In this document: positions 36,547-46,061 of the stretch, piece by piece
Layout: every line of letters starts with the position of its first letter
How positions within the stretch are numbered: position 1 is the stretch's first letter
Program-made: the position numbers and the translations under genes
The notes under the pieces: generated by a model
Seen by the model: the letters and a program-made list of their open reading frames with translations, nothing else
Database searches by the model: none
What the model was told of the DNA's origin: nothing
Assembly (NCBI RefSeq): GCF_014644495.1
Contig: NZ_BMKU01000005.1
Span: 153,011 to 217,010 of the forward strand
Direction: 5' to 3'
From: Pseudarthrobacter polychromogenes
GTDB lineage: Bacteria; Actinomycetota; Actinomycetes; Actinomycetales; Micrococcaceae
Length of the DNA: 64,000 nt

Positions 36547-37235
36547 CCGGAAACGCACCCATCAACGTCCTGCTGGCCGATGACCAGCCGCTGCTGCGGA
36601 TGGGTTTCCGCCTGATCCTGGAGGGTGAAGAGGACCTGAGGATTGTCGGGGAAGCCTCGGACGGCGCCGACGCGGTGCGGCAGGCCCGGGAGCTGAGCCC
36701 GGACGTGGTGCTGATGGACGTCCGCATGCCCGTGCTGGACGGCATCGAGGCCACGCGCGCCATCACCGCCTCCGGTTCCTGTGCCCGGATCATCATCCTG
36801 ACCACCTTCGACGTGGACGAGTATGCCTTTGCCGGCCTCCAGGCAGGAGCCTCGGCCTTCCTCCTCAAGGACGTGGCGCCGTCGGACTTAGTCAGCGCTG
36901 TCCGGGTGGTGGCCAGCGGGGACGCCGTGGTGGCACCGCGCGTGACGCAGCGTTTGCTGGAAACATATGTCCGGGGTGCCGCCCGCCCGGCCCCGGCCGT
37001 TCCTGCACCTGACCCCCTGCTGGCGGACCTGACCCCGCGGGAAACGGAAATGCTGGAGGCGATGGCTGAGGGGCTGTCCAATGCAGAAATCGCCCACCGG
37101 TACTACCTCTCGGAAGCCACCGTGAAAACCCACGTCCGCCGCATCCTGACCAAGCTCCACCTGCGCGACCGGGTCCAGGCCGTGGTTTACGCGTACGAAA
37201 CCGGCCTGGTGGTGCCGAGCAACCCGGACTACTGA
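36543..37235 (+). CDS. LuxR/NarL family response regulator
   Basis: Cognate DNA-binding partner of the preceding kinase, 230 residues. Receiver domain with acidic pocket LLADDQPLLRMG and phospho-acceptor Asp59 in VVLMDVRMPVLDG; LLKDV carries the conserved Lys. The C-terminal LuxR helix-turn-helix LTPRETEMLEAMAEGLSNAE to KTHVRRILTKLHLRDRVQAV covers residues ~160-215. It probably controls the ABC exporter operon upstream. No operator was identified with confidence. Confidence 0.95.
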   Translation: MTGNAPINVLLADDQPLLRMGFRLILEGEEDLRIVGEASDGADAVRQARELSPDVVLMDVRMPVLDGIEATRAITASGSCARIIILTTFDVDEYAFAGLQAGASAFLLKDVAPSDLVSAVRVVASGDAVVAPRVTQRLLETYVRGAARPAPAVPAPDPLLADLTPRETEMLEAMAEGLSNAEIAHRYYLSEATVKTHVRRILTKLHLRDRVQAVVYAYETGLVVPSNPDY

Positions 37236-37269
37236 GATCCGCGGTTCAACGCCGTCTAGACTCGAGACC

Positions 37270-38571
37270 ATGCCTTCCCTTGCCTCCGCCGCAGACCATA
37301 TCCAGGACCTTGGCGCCTATGTCAGCGCATCGCCGTCGAGCTTTCACGCCGTGCACGAGGCGGGGCGGCGGCTGGAGGAGGCGGGCTTTGTGCGCCTGGA
37401 TGAACTGCAGCCCTGGGAGGGCGGGCCGGGACAGTACTTCATTATCCGGGACGGCGCGCTGATTGCCTGGGTTGTTCCCGAAGGGGCAGGGCCGGCCACC
37501 GGGTTCAACATCCTGGGCGCGCATACGGATTCACCCACCTTCAAGCTCAAGCCCAAGCCCACCACGGGTGCCCACGGCTGGCTGCAGGCGGGCGTGGAGG
37601 TGTACGGCGGACCGCTGTTGAACTCCTGGCTTGACCGGGAACTGCAGCTGGCCGGACGCCTGGTCATGCTGGACGGCACCGAGCACCTGACCGCCACCGG
37701 GCCAATGCTCCGGTTCCCGCAGCTGGCCATCCACCTGGACCGCGCTGTCAACGACGGCCTGGCACTGGACAAGCAGCGGCACATGAATCCGGTGTGGGGG
37801 CTCGGCAATCCCGCGGATGCCGACCTGCTGGCCGTGCTGGCTTCCCACGTTTCCGGCGCTTCCGTGGACCCCGCCCACATTGGCGGGTACGACGTCGTCA
37901 TGGTGGACACGCAGGCCCCTTCGGTTTTCGGGGGCAACGGTGAGTTTTTTGCCTCCGGGCGCCTGGACAACCTGTCCTCCACCCATGCGGGGCTGGCGGC
38001 GCTGATCGCGCACGCGTCCGCGCCCGGTACCGGCAGCCCGATCGCCGTCCTGGCGGCGTTCGACCATGAGGAAATCGGCTCAAACTCCCGCTCGGGTGCC
38101 TGTGGTCCCATCCTTGAGGATGTCCTGGTCCGGATCTCTGACGGGCTGGGCGCCACGGTGAGCCAGCGGCGGCAGGCACTGGCGGCGTCGTTCTGTGTGT
38201 CCGCGGACGCCGGACACGCTGTGCACCCCAACTACGCGGAGCGGCACGACCCCGCCAACCATCCGGTGCTTAACGGCGGACCGCTCCTGAAGATCAATGC
38301 AAACCAGCGCTACGCCACTGACGCCCCCGGTGCGGCGCTGTGGGCCCGGCTGTGCGCCGATGCCGGTGTTCCCTACCAGGAGTTCGTGTCCAACAACGCG
38401 ATTCCGTGCGGTTCAACCATCGGTCCGTTGACCGCCACCCGCCTGGGAATCCGGACAGTGGACGTGGGCGTTCCGCTGCTGTCCATGCATTCCGCGCGGG
38501 AGCTGTGCGGCGTGGAGGATCCCTGGCGCCTGGCCACGGTGACCGCGCAGTTCTTCCGGACGGCGGTCTAG
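37270..38571 (+). CDS. M18 family aminopeptidase
   Basis: Cytoplasmic zinc aminopeptidase of the M18 (aspartyl aminopeptidase/DNPEP) family, 433 residues. Metal and catalytic motifs are visible: ILGAHTDSPTFKLKPKP (His-x-Asp), LDNLSSTHAGL (bridging Asp), AFDHEEIGSNS (Glu-Glu) and SADAGHAVHPNYAERHDP (His). The C-terminal MHSARELCG is also conserved. The stop overlaps that of the convergent acyltransferase gene by 4 bases. It marks the boundary between the two-component region and the exopolysaccharide locus. Confidence 0.95.
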   Translation: MPSLASAADHIQDLGAYVSASPSSFHAVHEAGRRLEEAGFVRLDELQPWEGGPGQYFIIRDGALIAWVVPEGAGPATGFNILGAHTDSPTFKLKPKPTTGAHGWLQAGVEVYGGPLLNSWLDRELQLAGRLVMLDGTEHLTATGPMLRFPQLAIHLDRAVNDGLALDKQRHMNPVWGLGNPADADLLAVLASHVSGASVDPAHIGGYDVVMVDTQAPSVFGGNGEFFASGRLDNLSSTHAGLAALIAHASAPGTGSPIAVLAAFDHEEIGSNSRSGACGPILEDVLVRISDGLGATVSQRRQALAASFCVSADAGHAVHPNYAERHDPANHPVLNGGPLLKINANQRYATDAPGAALWARLCADAGVPYQEFVSNNAIPCGSTIGPLTATRLGIRTVDVGVPLLSMHSARELCGVEDPWRLATVTAQFFRTAV

Positions 38572-39233
38572 CGGGACGGTTCCTTCCCGAAGGCGAACAG
38601 GTGCTGGTCGATTTCGTGGGCGGGGACTCCAACCCACGTTTCTCCGGCAGGGACGTTACTGAGCACGGCAGCACCCATGCCCACGGTGGCATAGTCGCCC
38701 ACCGACGTCCTGTCGCGGACGCTGGAATTCATGCCGAGGTAGGCAGCCTTCCCTACCCGGACTCCGCCGCCCAATGACACGCCCGCGCCGAACGTCGCAA
38801 AGTCCGCCACGTCGTCGTCGTGGGTGAAAGTCACCGAGGGCATTGCCACCACGTGGGAGCCCAGGGTGACGGCGGCTGTCAGGGTGACATTGCGCAAGAG
38901 GATGCTTCCCCGCCCTATCCGGCAGCCTTCGGGGTACTGCACCGAGGGATCCACCGCTGTTGCATACCGCGATTCATGGATGCCCAGGGACGTGAGGCGG
39001 TCCACCACGGCTTCCCTGGCCTTCCCGGACGCCAGGCACACCAGCAGGAACGCATGGGTGTAGTTGGCCGCATCATCGATGCTCCCCAGGACAGGCGCCC
39101 CGTCCACGGTGACTCCGGCCATCTCCTTGTCATCATCCAGCAGGCCAACGACGTCGTACTGGCCACTGCTGCGCACCATCGCCAGGACTTCACGGGCAAG
39201 GCCGCTCACTGAAATAAGGATCAGCTCACTCAC
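38568..39233 (-). CDS. NeuD/PglD-like sugar O/N-acyltransferase
   Basis: A 221-residue acetyltransferase for sugar nucleotides. The N-terminal Rossmann-like PglD_N domain (LILISVSGLAREVLAMVRSS, GLLDDD) would bind UDP-sugar. The C-terminal left-handed beta-helix shows hexapeptide repeats (GRGSILLRNVTLTAAVTLGS and onward) with the catalytic-type THDDDVADFATFGAG. It ends GVPAHEID, normal for the family. The GTG start overlaps the stop of the DegT-family gene (GTGA), so the two are coupled and probably act in sequence to acylate an amino sugar. Which sugar is unknown. Confidence 0.88.
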   Translation of the reverse strand: MSELILISVSGLAREVLAMVRSSGQYDVVGLLDDDKEMAGVTVDGAPVLGSIDDAANYTHAFLLVCLASGKAREAVVDRLTSLGIHESRYATAVDPSVQYPEGCRIGRGSILLRNVTLTAAVTLGSHVVAMPSVTFTHDDDVADFATFGAGVSLGGGVRVGKAAYLGMNSSVRDRTSVGDYATVGMGAAVLSNVPAGETWVGVPAHEIDQHLFAFGKEPSR

Positions 39234-40396
39234 GTGCCCACCGGGTGCGCTGCGTTCCGGATGGCGTTGATGACGCGGTTGATGCTGGACGAGTCGATCT
39301 CATGGAACACAGGGAGGACCAGGGTGCGGTCGCTCAGCCGCTCCGTGGACTGCAGCCTGGCGTTGCCGTTGTCGCGCCAGCGGTACGCCGGCTGGCGGTG
39401 CGCGGCATACGCCCCGCGCCGTGCGGTGATGCCGGCGTCGGCCAGCCTTTCCAGCAGGGCCTCGCGGGTCATGGGGAACCCCGGGAGGACTTCCAGCCAC
39501 AGGGATTGATAGTTCGTGGTGCCGTATGGAGGATCGGACACGATCCTGAGGCCTTTGAGGCTTTTGAGGGCGTCGACGTACATGCCCGCGATCTTCCGGC
39601 GCCGCTCCACCATTTCCGGAAGCCGCCGTAATTGGATGATTCCGACGGCGGCCTGCAGGTCGGTCATGCGGTAGTCGAAGCCGACTTCGAGGCAGACTTC
39701 ACGGGGCGACAGGAAGAGTTCTTCCCGGTTGAGGGCTGCCAGGCTGCTTGAATGTTCCCGCAGGGCCCGGGCCCGGGCCGCCCAGTCCGCCCGCCGGGTG
39801 GTGAGCATGCCGCCTTCCCCGGTGGTGAGGATGTGGCTGGGATGGAAGGACCATACGGTGATGTGGGCGCCGGCGCCCACCGGTTTTCCTTTGTACTGCG
39901 AGCCCACCGCGCAGGCAGCGTCTTCGATGACCGTGATTTCGTGGCGGTCGCACAGATCGCGAATGGGGTCCAGATCCACGGGCACTCCGCCCTGGTCCAC
40001 CACGATCACCGCCCGGGTATCCAGGGTCAGGGCGGCGTGGATGGTCTCCGCGGTCACGTTGCCGGTGGCAGGATCCACGTCGCAGAAGACGGGGCGTGCG
40101 CCGACGTACGTCACGGCGTTGGCCGTGGCTATATAGGAAAGCGACGGGACAACGACGTCGTCCCCTGGACCGATTCCCGCCACCACGAGGGCCAAATGCA
40201 GCGCGGTGGTGCAGCTCGACGTGGCTACTGCGAACCTGGCCCCTTGTGCGGCTGCGAAGTCGACCTCGAACTCCTTGACTTTCGGCCCCTGTGTGACGCA
40301 TCCGGAGAAGACAACCTCGGCAAGCGCATGAGCTTCCTCCTGGCCCAGCCAGGGCTTCATTACTTCGATGCGTGCAACAGCTGATTCGGTGGCCAC
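39230..40396 (-). CDS. DegT/DnrJ/EryC1/StrS family PLP enzyme with His in place of the catalytic Lys
   Basis: A 388-residue sugar-modifying PLP-fold protein. Conserved elements are TSSCTTALHLAL, DVVVPSLSYIATANAV, VIEDAACAVGS and the cofactor loop SFHPSHILTTGEGGML. In ordinary aminotransferases of this family the loop reads SFHPxK, with Lys forming the Schiff base; here residue 188 is His (CAC at 39835-39833). The same replacement is known in the 3-dehydratases ColD and E1 (RfbH), which remove a 3-hydroxyl rather than add an amine. So this may be a PLP/PMP-dependent sugar dehydratase. I see no E1-type iron-sulfur cysteine cluster. GTG start. Coupled to the acyltransferase. Confidence 0.85.
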   Translation of the reverse strand: MATESAVARIEVMKPWLGQEEAHALAEVVFSGCVTQGPKVKEFEVDFAAAQGARFAVATSSCTTALHLALVVAGIGPGDDVVVPSLSYIATANAVTYVGARPVFCDVDPATGNVTAETIHAALTLDTRAVIVVDQGGVPVDLDPIRDLCDRHEITVIEDAACAVGSQYKGKPVGAGAHITVWSFHPSHILTTGEGGMLTTRRADWAARARALREHSSSLAALNREELFLSPREVCLEVGFDYRMTDLQAAVGIIQLRRLPEMVERRRKIAGMYVDALKSLKGLRIVSDPPYGTTNYQSLWLEVLPGFPMTREALLERLADAGITARRGAYAAHRQPAYRWRDNGNARLQSTERLSDRTLVLPVFHEIDSSSINRVINAIRNAAHPVGT

Positions 40397-40445
40397 GAGG
40401 CACCATCTTTCCTAGGAGGAACGGAACGGAGACCGGCAGTCCGTG

Positions 40446-41591
40446 TCACCTGGACCACAGGACGCTTTCAAGCCAGGATCCTGCGGCCTGCTGCTGGTAG
40501 TCCTCGGACCCTGGTACGTGGATACTCGACGCCTGGCCTTCGAGGCCCCTGCTGCGGGTCACGGCCTCCAGCATGCCGAGTACCCGCAGGCCGGATGTAT
40601 TCGTGGACGGTGCCCGCTGGTGGCCGCGCGCCCGGCGGGCGAACTCGGCAGCCACGCGGTCACGCGCCTCCTGCCCGAAGGCGGGCACCTGTCCATCTCC
40701 GGCCGGCACCTGAAGTGCGCCCGGCTCCGCCCAGTACGGGGAGCGCCGCCGTTGCTGCGTGGACGAATCGGAGTCGAAAATGCCCAGTTGTTCCTGTGGA
40801 AGCGTGGCATCCCACACCAGGACAAGCTGCGAACCTGCAATGACCAGCTGATGGCTTTTCACGCGGCTCAGGTTGTTGACGTGGAGGTGCACCGTGGCGT
40901 CGTTGGGAAGCCGGAAAATCACGTGGCCAACACAGTCGCGGCCGGTTCCCAGCGGGTCACCCCCGAGCGCCGAAACTCCCTGGGGGTTGAGGCGCCCGGC
41001 GAACACATAGTCAAGGAGGGCAAGACTGTCCGGGGCCAGGTCCCAGAAGACGTCACGGTCAGTCCGGGACAAGTTGCTTTCGGTCCGCACCGCTTCGACG
41101 AAAAGGATATCGCCCAGGGATCCGCTGCCCACCAACTTCTGCATCTTTTGCACGGCAGGCTCGAAACACTGGGCCTTGTTTGCCATCAGCACAACGCCCT
41201 TGGCGTCCGCCTCGGCAGCCATCTCCTGCCCGCGCTCCAGGCTGTCCGCCAACGGCTGTTCCACCAGGACGTGCTTGCCTGCCCGCAGCGCAGTCATTCC
41301 GGTTCCGAACAGGGCGCGGAGGGAGGTGGCGATCGCCACCGCATCCACTTCCACGCTGTCCAGCAATTCGTCGATGGCCTCAAACCAGGGCGCACCGCCG
41401 AGCTTTTCCGAGACTGTCCCGGCCCGGCGGGAGTCCACGTCGCAGATGGCTGCCAGGTCCCAGTCCGGGCTGGACTGGAGGGTTTCGGCCATGCCCGCTC
41501 CCCGGGAACCTGCGCCAACCACCGCGATACGCAACCTCTCTGCGTTAGCGCCGTCCCTGCCGTGACCGACGTCCTTAGCGAAAGCTTCCAT
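40446..41591 (-). CDS. Gfo/Idh/MocA family oxidoreductase (EQP variant)
   Basis: A nucleotide-dependent sugar oxidoreductase homologue of 381 residues, with the NAD-binding motif RIAVVGAGSRGAGMAETL near residues 21-38. The motif that normally reads EKP, with the catalytic lysine, is EQP here (GKHVLVEQPLADS, Gln112). Redox chemistry may be altered or lost, or Gln may serve a different purpose. I chose ATG at 41591 with AAAGAGG upstream; ATG at 41597 or a longer frame to 41651 are possible. It lies between the PLP enzyme and the initiating sugar transferase, so a role in making a polysaccharide precursor is likely. Confidence 0.83.
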   Translation of the reverse strand: MEAFAKDVGHGRDGANAERLRIAVVGAGSRGAGMAETLQSSPDWDLAAICDVDSRRAGTVSEKLGGAPWFEAIDELLDSVEVDAVAIATSLRALFGTGMTALRAGKHVLVEQPLADSLERGQEMAAEADAKGVVLMANKAQCFEPAVQKMQKLVGSGSLGDILFVEAVRTESNLSRTDRDVFWDLAPDSLALLDYVFAGRLNPQGVSALGGDPLGTGRDCVGHVIFRLPNDATVHLHVNNLSRVKSHQLVIAGSQLVLVWDATLPQEQLGIFDSDSSTQQRRRSPYWAEPGALQVPAGDGQVPAFGQEARDRVAAEFARRARGHQRAPSTNTSGLRVLGMLEAVTRSRGLEGQASSIHVPGSEDYQQQAAGSWLESVLWSR

Positions 41592-41619
41592 TCTCATCCT
41601 CTTTGTCAGTAGGCGCCGG

Positions 41620-43218
41620 TCAGTAGGCGCCGGAAGGCTGGATGACGGCACGGAAAGTCCGCCACAAGATCAGCAGGTCACCCGGGATTGACCAGTTTTC
41701 GACGTAGTAGAGGTCCAGGCGCACGGCCTCGTCCCAGGACAGGTCCGAGCGCCCGTTGATTTGCCAGAGGCCAGTGAGGCCGGGCTTGATGAGGAGGCGC
41801 CGGTGGGTGTGCTGCTCGTACCCGCTGACTTCGCGTGCAAGGGGAGGGCGCGGGCCCACCATGCTCATGTCGCCGAGGACGACGTTCCAGAGCTGCGGGA
41901 GTTCGTCCAGGGAGTACTTGCGCATCCACCGCCCGCACCGCGTGACCCGGGGATCATTGCGCATCTTGAACAGGACCCCGGCACCTTCGTTGGTCTCGTG
42001 CAGCACGGCCTGGCGCTCCTCGGCATCCACCACCATGGACCGGAACTTGTACATGCCGAAGGTCTGGCCACCCTTGCCGATCCGGTCCTGGCGGAACAGG
42101 ACGGGACCCGGGCTGTCCAGCCGGACAATGACGGCAAGGAGCAGCAACAGCGGCGAAAGTGCGGTGATGGCGGCGCCGGCAAGGACGACGTCCATGACCC
42201 GCTTGAGGACGTGCTTGCCGCCGGAATACTGGGGAATGTCCACATGCATGAGCGGAAGACCTTCCACAGGGCGCCAGTGGATACGCGGCCCCGCGACGTT
42301 CGTGAGGGTCGCTGCCAGCACCATCTCGGCAGAGCACTCCTCCAGCCTCCACCCCAGTTCCCGGATGAACTTGTTCCCGCCCGGGAGGGGCCCTGCAACG
42401 ATCACGGCATCGGCCTGCGCGAGGCGCGCAGTCCGGGAAATGTCATCCGTGGAAGAAAGGACTGGCACCAGCTGCTCGCCCACGCGCAGCCTGGCCCCCC
42501 GGCGCGAACCGGGAAGGCACACGCCGAGGATCTTGTAGACGGGGCCGGACTTCTTTTCGATCTGTTGGACCACGTACCGGACGTCCTCGGGTTCACCGAC
42601 GACGATGGCCCGTGACAGGTGCCGTCCCTTGGCTTTTTCAGTCGCCAGCCGGCGCCGGAAAAGCCAGCGGTTCGCGGTCAGCGACACGGTGCCCACCGGT
42701 AAGGCCACAGCGAACATGGTGGCACCGCTCTGGATTGAGAAAACGACGGAAGCAATGGCAATTAAGCCAAAGAGCCGGAAGGTGGCCGAAATGACCCGTT
42801 TGTACTCGTCTGCACCGACGCCCAGGACTTTGGGATCGCGTGTCCTGTAGATTTCCAGTGCAGCGATCCAGATCAGTGCCAGTGCAACGCTGGCCGCGAT
42901 CCCGGCGGCCGTTGATGTCCTGCTCAGAAGCCCTGGACTGGCAAGGTGGTAGCCGAGGGCGACCGCCCCGGCGATCAGCAGCGAGTCCGTGACACGCAAC
43001 AGGTTGATGTGGACCGAAATCCAGTCCGCCGAGGACGCCTTACGGTCCAGCGCCGGGGGGACGAGGCTGACGGCCGGCCGGTAGCCGGGAGATACTCCGG
43101 GGGCGGGACCGTCGCCCGCCAGGGCCGGACGCTCGCCTGCCAGGCTGCCGGTGAGCGCTGAGCGTTTGGTCCCGTAAAACATGGGACGCCGCTGTCCGGT
43201 GACGGGTGCTTCTGCCAT
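41620..43218 (-). CDS. Polyprenyl-phosphate sugar-1-phosphate transferase (exopolysaccharide initiation)
   Basis: Initiating enzyme that places the first sugar phosphate on undecaprenyl phosphate. The 532 residues have four hydrophobic segments (residues ~85-190), a CoA-binding-like central domain, and the C-terminal catalytic bacterial sugar transferase domain: KRVMDVVLAGAAITALSPLL, PVLFRQDRIGKGG, FGMYKFRSMVVDA, DELPQLWNVVLGDMSMVGPR and KPGLTGLWQINGRSDL. The catalytic motifs are complete. The architecture matches WbaP/CpsE-type enzymes. It anchors the exopolysaccharide cluster and reads in the same direction as the sugar-modifying genes downstream. Confidence 0.94.
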   Translation of the reverse strand: MAEAPVTGQRRPMFYGTKRSALTGSLAGERPALAGDGPAPGVSPGYRPAVSLVPPALDRKASSADWISVHINLLRVTDSLLIAGAVALGYHLASPGLLSRTSTAAGIAASVALALIWIAALEIYRTRDPKVLGVGADEYKRVISATFRLFGLIAIASVVFSIQSGATMFAVALPVGTVSLTANRWLFRRRLATEKAKGRHLSRAIVVGEPEDVRYVVQQIEKKSGPVYKILGVCLPGSRRGARLRVGEQLVPVLSSTDDISRTARLAQADAVIVAGPLPGGNKFIRELGWRLEECSAEMVLAATLTNVAGPRIHWRPVEGLPLMHVDIPQYSGGKHVLKRVMDVVLAGAAITALSPLLLLLAVIVRLDSPGPVLFRQDRIGKGGQTFGMYKFRSMVVDAEERQAVLHETNEGAGVLFKMRNDPRVTRCGRWMRKYSLDELPQLWNVVLGDMSMVGPRPPLAREVSGYEQHTHRRLLIKPGLTGLWQINGRSDLSWDEAVRLDLYYVENWSIPGDLLILWRTFRAVIQPSGAY

Positions 43219-43370
43219 GGTGACCCCTTCCGGTATGTCCGCTTGTGCTCTTGCCGTGAAGCAAAACTAGTCACGGAAAGCCACCTGCGGAGGGTTTGCA
43301 CGGGCCCTTTGTGGGTCCCGCGAAGGAATTTTGTGGATAATGCGGGTAGCTGCAGCAGTTGCAGCCGGCA

Positions 43371-46061
43371 CTAGAGAACCGGCAGGATGTACGGCTCCGG
43401 AGCCGCCTTTTCCTTGCTGGCAGCCAGGGCAGTCAGCTGGGCGCGGGACTCAACCCCGAGCTTGCGGTAGATGGCGGTCAGCCTCACCTCGACGGTCCTC
43501 ACGGACACGAAGAGGGTGGAGGCGATCTCCTTGTTGCGCATGCCCCGGGCAACCATTCTTGCCAGGACGCGTTCGTGGTCAGCGAGGAGCAGCATGGCCG
43601 GGTTTCCCTGTGGGCCGGGTGCTTCCACCCGTTCGTCCAGCAGGAGCGCATCCACGTGCTGGATCCAGGCGTTGGCACCGACCTCGTCGAACATGACCTT
43701 GGCCCGCAGAAGGCCGTCGCGGGCATCCCGCAGGCGGCCAAGTGCCTTCAGCCGTTCTGCATAACACAGCATGGTCCGTGCCCGTTCGAGCAACGAATCA
43801 CGCGAGTTCCTGCTGTCCAGGGCCTGGCCGAACAATTGCAGCGACTGCTCACCGTCCGCAAGGATGGCACGGCTGCGGGCAACCGCCATCATCAGCCACG
43901 GTGAACGCAACCCGACGGAACGGCTCTCCAGGCTGAGGAGGGCCTGGGTTGCTTCCCGGTGGCGTCCCAGCCGGACCAGTACCTCCACGAGGTCCGCGTC
44001 GCAGCGCAGCAGCGTGGGATTGGTGAAACTCGTGCCAATCTCAGCCGCGCGTGAGAGCTGGGCAAGGGATTCTGCCAGGTCACCCCGAAGCAGTGCGAAG
44101 TGGCCCTGCCAGGCAGCAAGCTGGGCGGTGATGGCCGGGTGGCTTTCGGCGCCGGCGAAGCGTTGTGCCTCGGCCGCGTAACTGTGGGCGAGGGTTTCAT
44201 CCCCCAGCGCGTGGGCGCGCCATACCCGGAAAACGTGGCGGAGGCCGCGGTGGTACTTGAACTCGGGTTCAAAAAGTTCAAGGTCATCCATCAGCTTGCT
44301 CGCCGTCCGGACGTTTCCTGCCCTGACCTCGTTGTCCACAGCCAGGAACAGGGCCGTTTCCCGCCAGTTCACGTGGGCGTCCCGTGTAGAGGTCCGCACC
44401 ATGGCAAAGAGCTCCTGCGCCTGGTCGTAGCGCTCCGCGTAGCTGAAGGCACGGCCCTGGATCAGGAGGCCGGCCACGGAGCCGCCCTCAAGGGTGTACT
44501 TGCGTCCGGGCTGGACCCCCTCGCCGCTGGTGGACTCGGTGAGCAGCCTGGCACGTTCCGTAAGCTCAAGGCATTCGGCTGATGCCGCGTCCTGGAAATT
44601 GCCGGCGTACTGGAGAAGCTCGCACGCATCCTGGAATTCCCAGCGTTCCGCATAGTACACCGCGGCGACGGCGAGGAGATTGGCGGCGAAGGCAGGATCG
44701 TGCTGGCCGAATTCCTTCACCAGGCGCAGCACCATGCTGGAACGGACCGCTCCCCCCTGGATGAAGTCGATTTCGAAGGAGAGCCCCGTCAGCCGCAGAA
44801 TCAAGGCAGGATTCCGGGTCACCCGCTGTGCCCATTCCAGGTAGCGCCGGGCGTAAACGAACTCACCACGGTTGAACAGCAGCTCAGCGATCGCCGCCAG
44901 ACGTGCCGCCGTTTCCGCTTCCCAGGGGTTGATGGTCAGGGCGCGTTCAACGTACTCCACAGCGAAGGACAGTTCGCCGCCCCGGATCAGGTCTACGGCA
45001 TGGCGGAGCAAACCGAACGGGGTCTGCCGTTCCAGCGCCGTGAAGCTCAGATGCCACCTGCGGGCGTACGGGTCAGTGTCCTGGCACGCGTCCGCCAACG
45101 CCCGGTGGTTGGCCGTGCGGACTGCCGGGGTCATGGCGCCAAAGACGTACCCGCGAAGCAGCTGGTCCCGGATTGCAAGGTGCGGGCCAGTGCGGTGCAC
45201 GATCCCGCAGGCCAGCAGTTCGTCCACGCCGGTCCACACGTCCTTGCTGATCTTTTCCAGCGTGGTGATGTCGCTCCGGCATGAGAGGGACAGCAGATCC
45301 AGCACGTTCCGTGCCGGCGCGGTCAGTCCGCCCACCACCAGGGCGAATTCCGCCTCGAAGCTGCCGTTCCCGGGCAGGGGAACCGGGAGGGCGAACTTTC
45401 CCTCGGCCTGCCGTTCCAGCAGCCGGGCATAAAGTTCGACGGCGGCGAGCGGGTTTCCACGGGTCGCTGCGGCAACTGCGTGGGCGGCCGCCGTCGTGGC
45501 TTGCCGTGCGGGGATTGCTTCAAGCATCCTCACGGTGTCGCTGTAGCTCAGCGCCTGGAGGTGCAGCACGGCCAGGCCGCTGAACGGGCTGTCGGGTGTT
45601 TCGTCACGGAGGCATACGAACATGGCAATGTCCGTTCCGGACAGGCGGCGGGCCAGGAAGCCGATCACCGCCTGGCTGCCCGGATCCAGCTGGTCTGCGT
45701 CATCGATGACGATGACCGTCCGGGAGGATGCGCGCTGGTGCAGGCCGTTGAGGAGCATTGAGGAAATGGCCGGCACGTCCAGGGATCCGGCAGTATCGCG
45801 CAGGAGTTCATCAGCGATTCGGTTGAGTACGGGATCATCCATGGCGTTGAGGAGGGCCGTGACACCGGACAAGGGCCAGTCAGATTCGAACGCGCTTGCC
45901 CCGAGGAAAACGGTTTTGTAGTCGGAAAGTGTGGGGATTTCTGACAGCAACGCCGACTTTCCAACCCCGTGGCCACCGATCACCGCCAGGGCCGTGTCCT
46001 TGGGACCGCGGATCACCGAAAGAAGCCTGTCCAACTCCTTGTTTCGCCCTAACAATGACAT
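43371..46061 (-). CDS. Large LuxR-type transcriptional regulator with AAA ATPase (LAL-like)
   Basis: An 896-residue STAND-type regulator. The N-terminal ATPase has Walker A VIGGHGVGKSALLSE near residue 30 and Walker B TVIVIDDADQLDPG near 120. A long helical repeat region (TPR-like, ~350-800) follows, and the C-terminal LuxR helix-turn-helix GMRNKEIASTLFVSVRTVEV. ATG at 46061 (MSLLGRNKEL) is preferred to an upstream TTG. It lies between the initiating transferase gene and a divergent exopolysaccharide gene; I infer that it controls the locus from the shared intergenic region, which carries three copies of CCCTACCTAATG or its complement. Confidence 0.88.
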   Translation of the reverse strand: MSLLGRNKELDRLLSVIRGPKDTALAVIGGHGVGKSALLSEIPTLSDYKTVFLGASAFESDWPLSGVTALLNAMDDPVLNRIADELLRDTAGSLDVPAISSMLLNGLHQRASSRTVIVIDDADQLDPGSQAVIGFLARRLSGTDIAMFVCLRDETPDSPFSGLAVLHLQALSYSDTVRMLEAIPARQATTAAAHAVAAATRGNPLAAVELYARLLERQAEGKFALPVPLPGNGSFEAEFALVVGGLTAPARNVLDLLSLSCRSDITTLEKISKDVWTGVDELLACGIVHRTGPHLAIRDQLLRGYVFGAMTPAVRTANHRALADACQDTDPYARRWHLSFTALERQTPFGLLRHAVDLIRGGELSFAVEYVERALTINPWEAETAARLAAIAELLFNRGEFVYARRYLEWAQRVTRNPALILRLTGLSFEIDFIQGGAVRSSMVLRLVKEFGQHDPAFAANLLAVAAVYYAERWEFQDACELLQYAGNFQDAASAECLELTERARLLTESTSGEGVQPGRKYTLEGGSVAGLLIQGRAFSYAERYDQAQELFAMVRTSTRDAHVNWRETALFLAVDNEVRAGNVRTASKLMDDLELFEPEFKYHRGLRHVFRVWRAHALGDETLAHSYAAEAQRFAGAESHPAITAQLAAWQGHFALLRGDLAESLAQLSRAAEIGTSFTNPTLLRCDADLVEVLVRLGRHREATQALLSLESRSVGLRSPWLMMAVARSRAILADGEQSLQLFGQALDSRNSRDSLLERARTMLCYAERLKALGRLRDARDGLLRAKVMFDEVGANAWIQHVDALLLDERVEAPGPQGNPAMLLLADHERVLARMVARGMRNKEIASTLFVSVRTVEVRLTAIYRKLGVESRAQLTALAASKEKAAPEPYILPVL

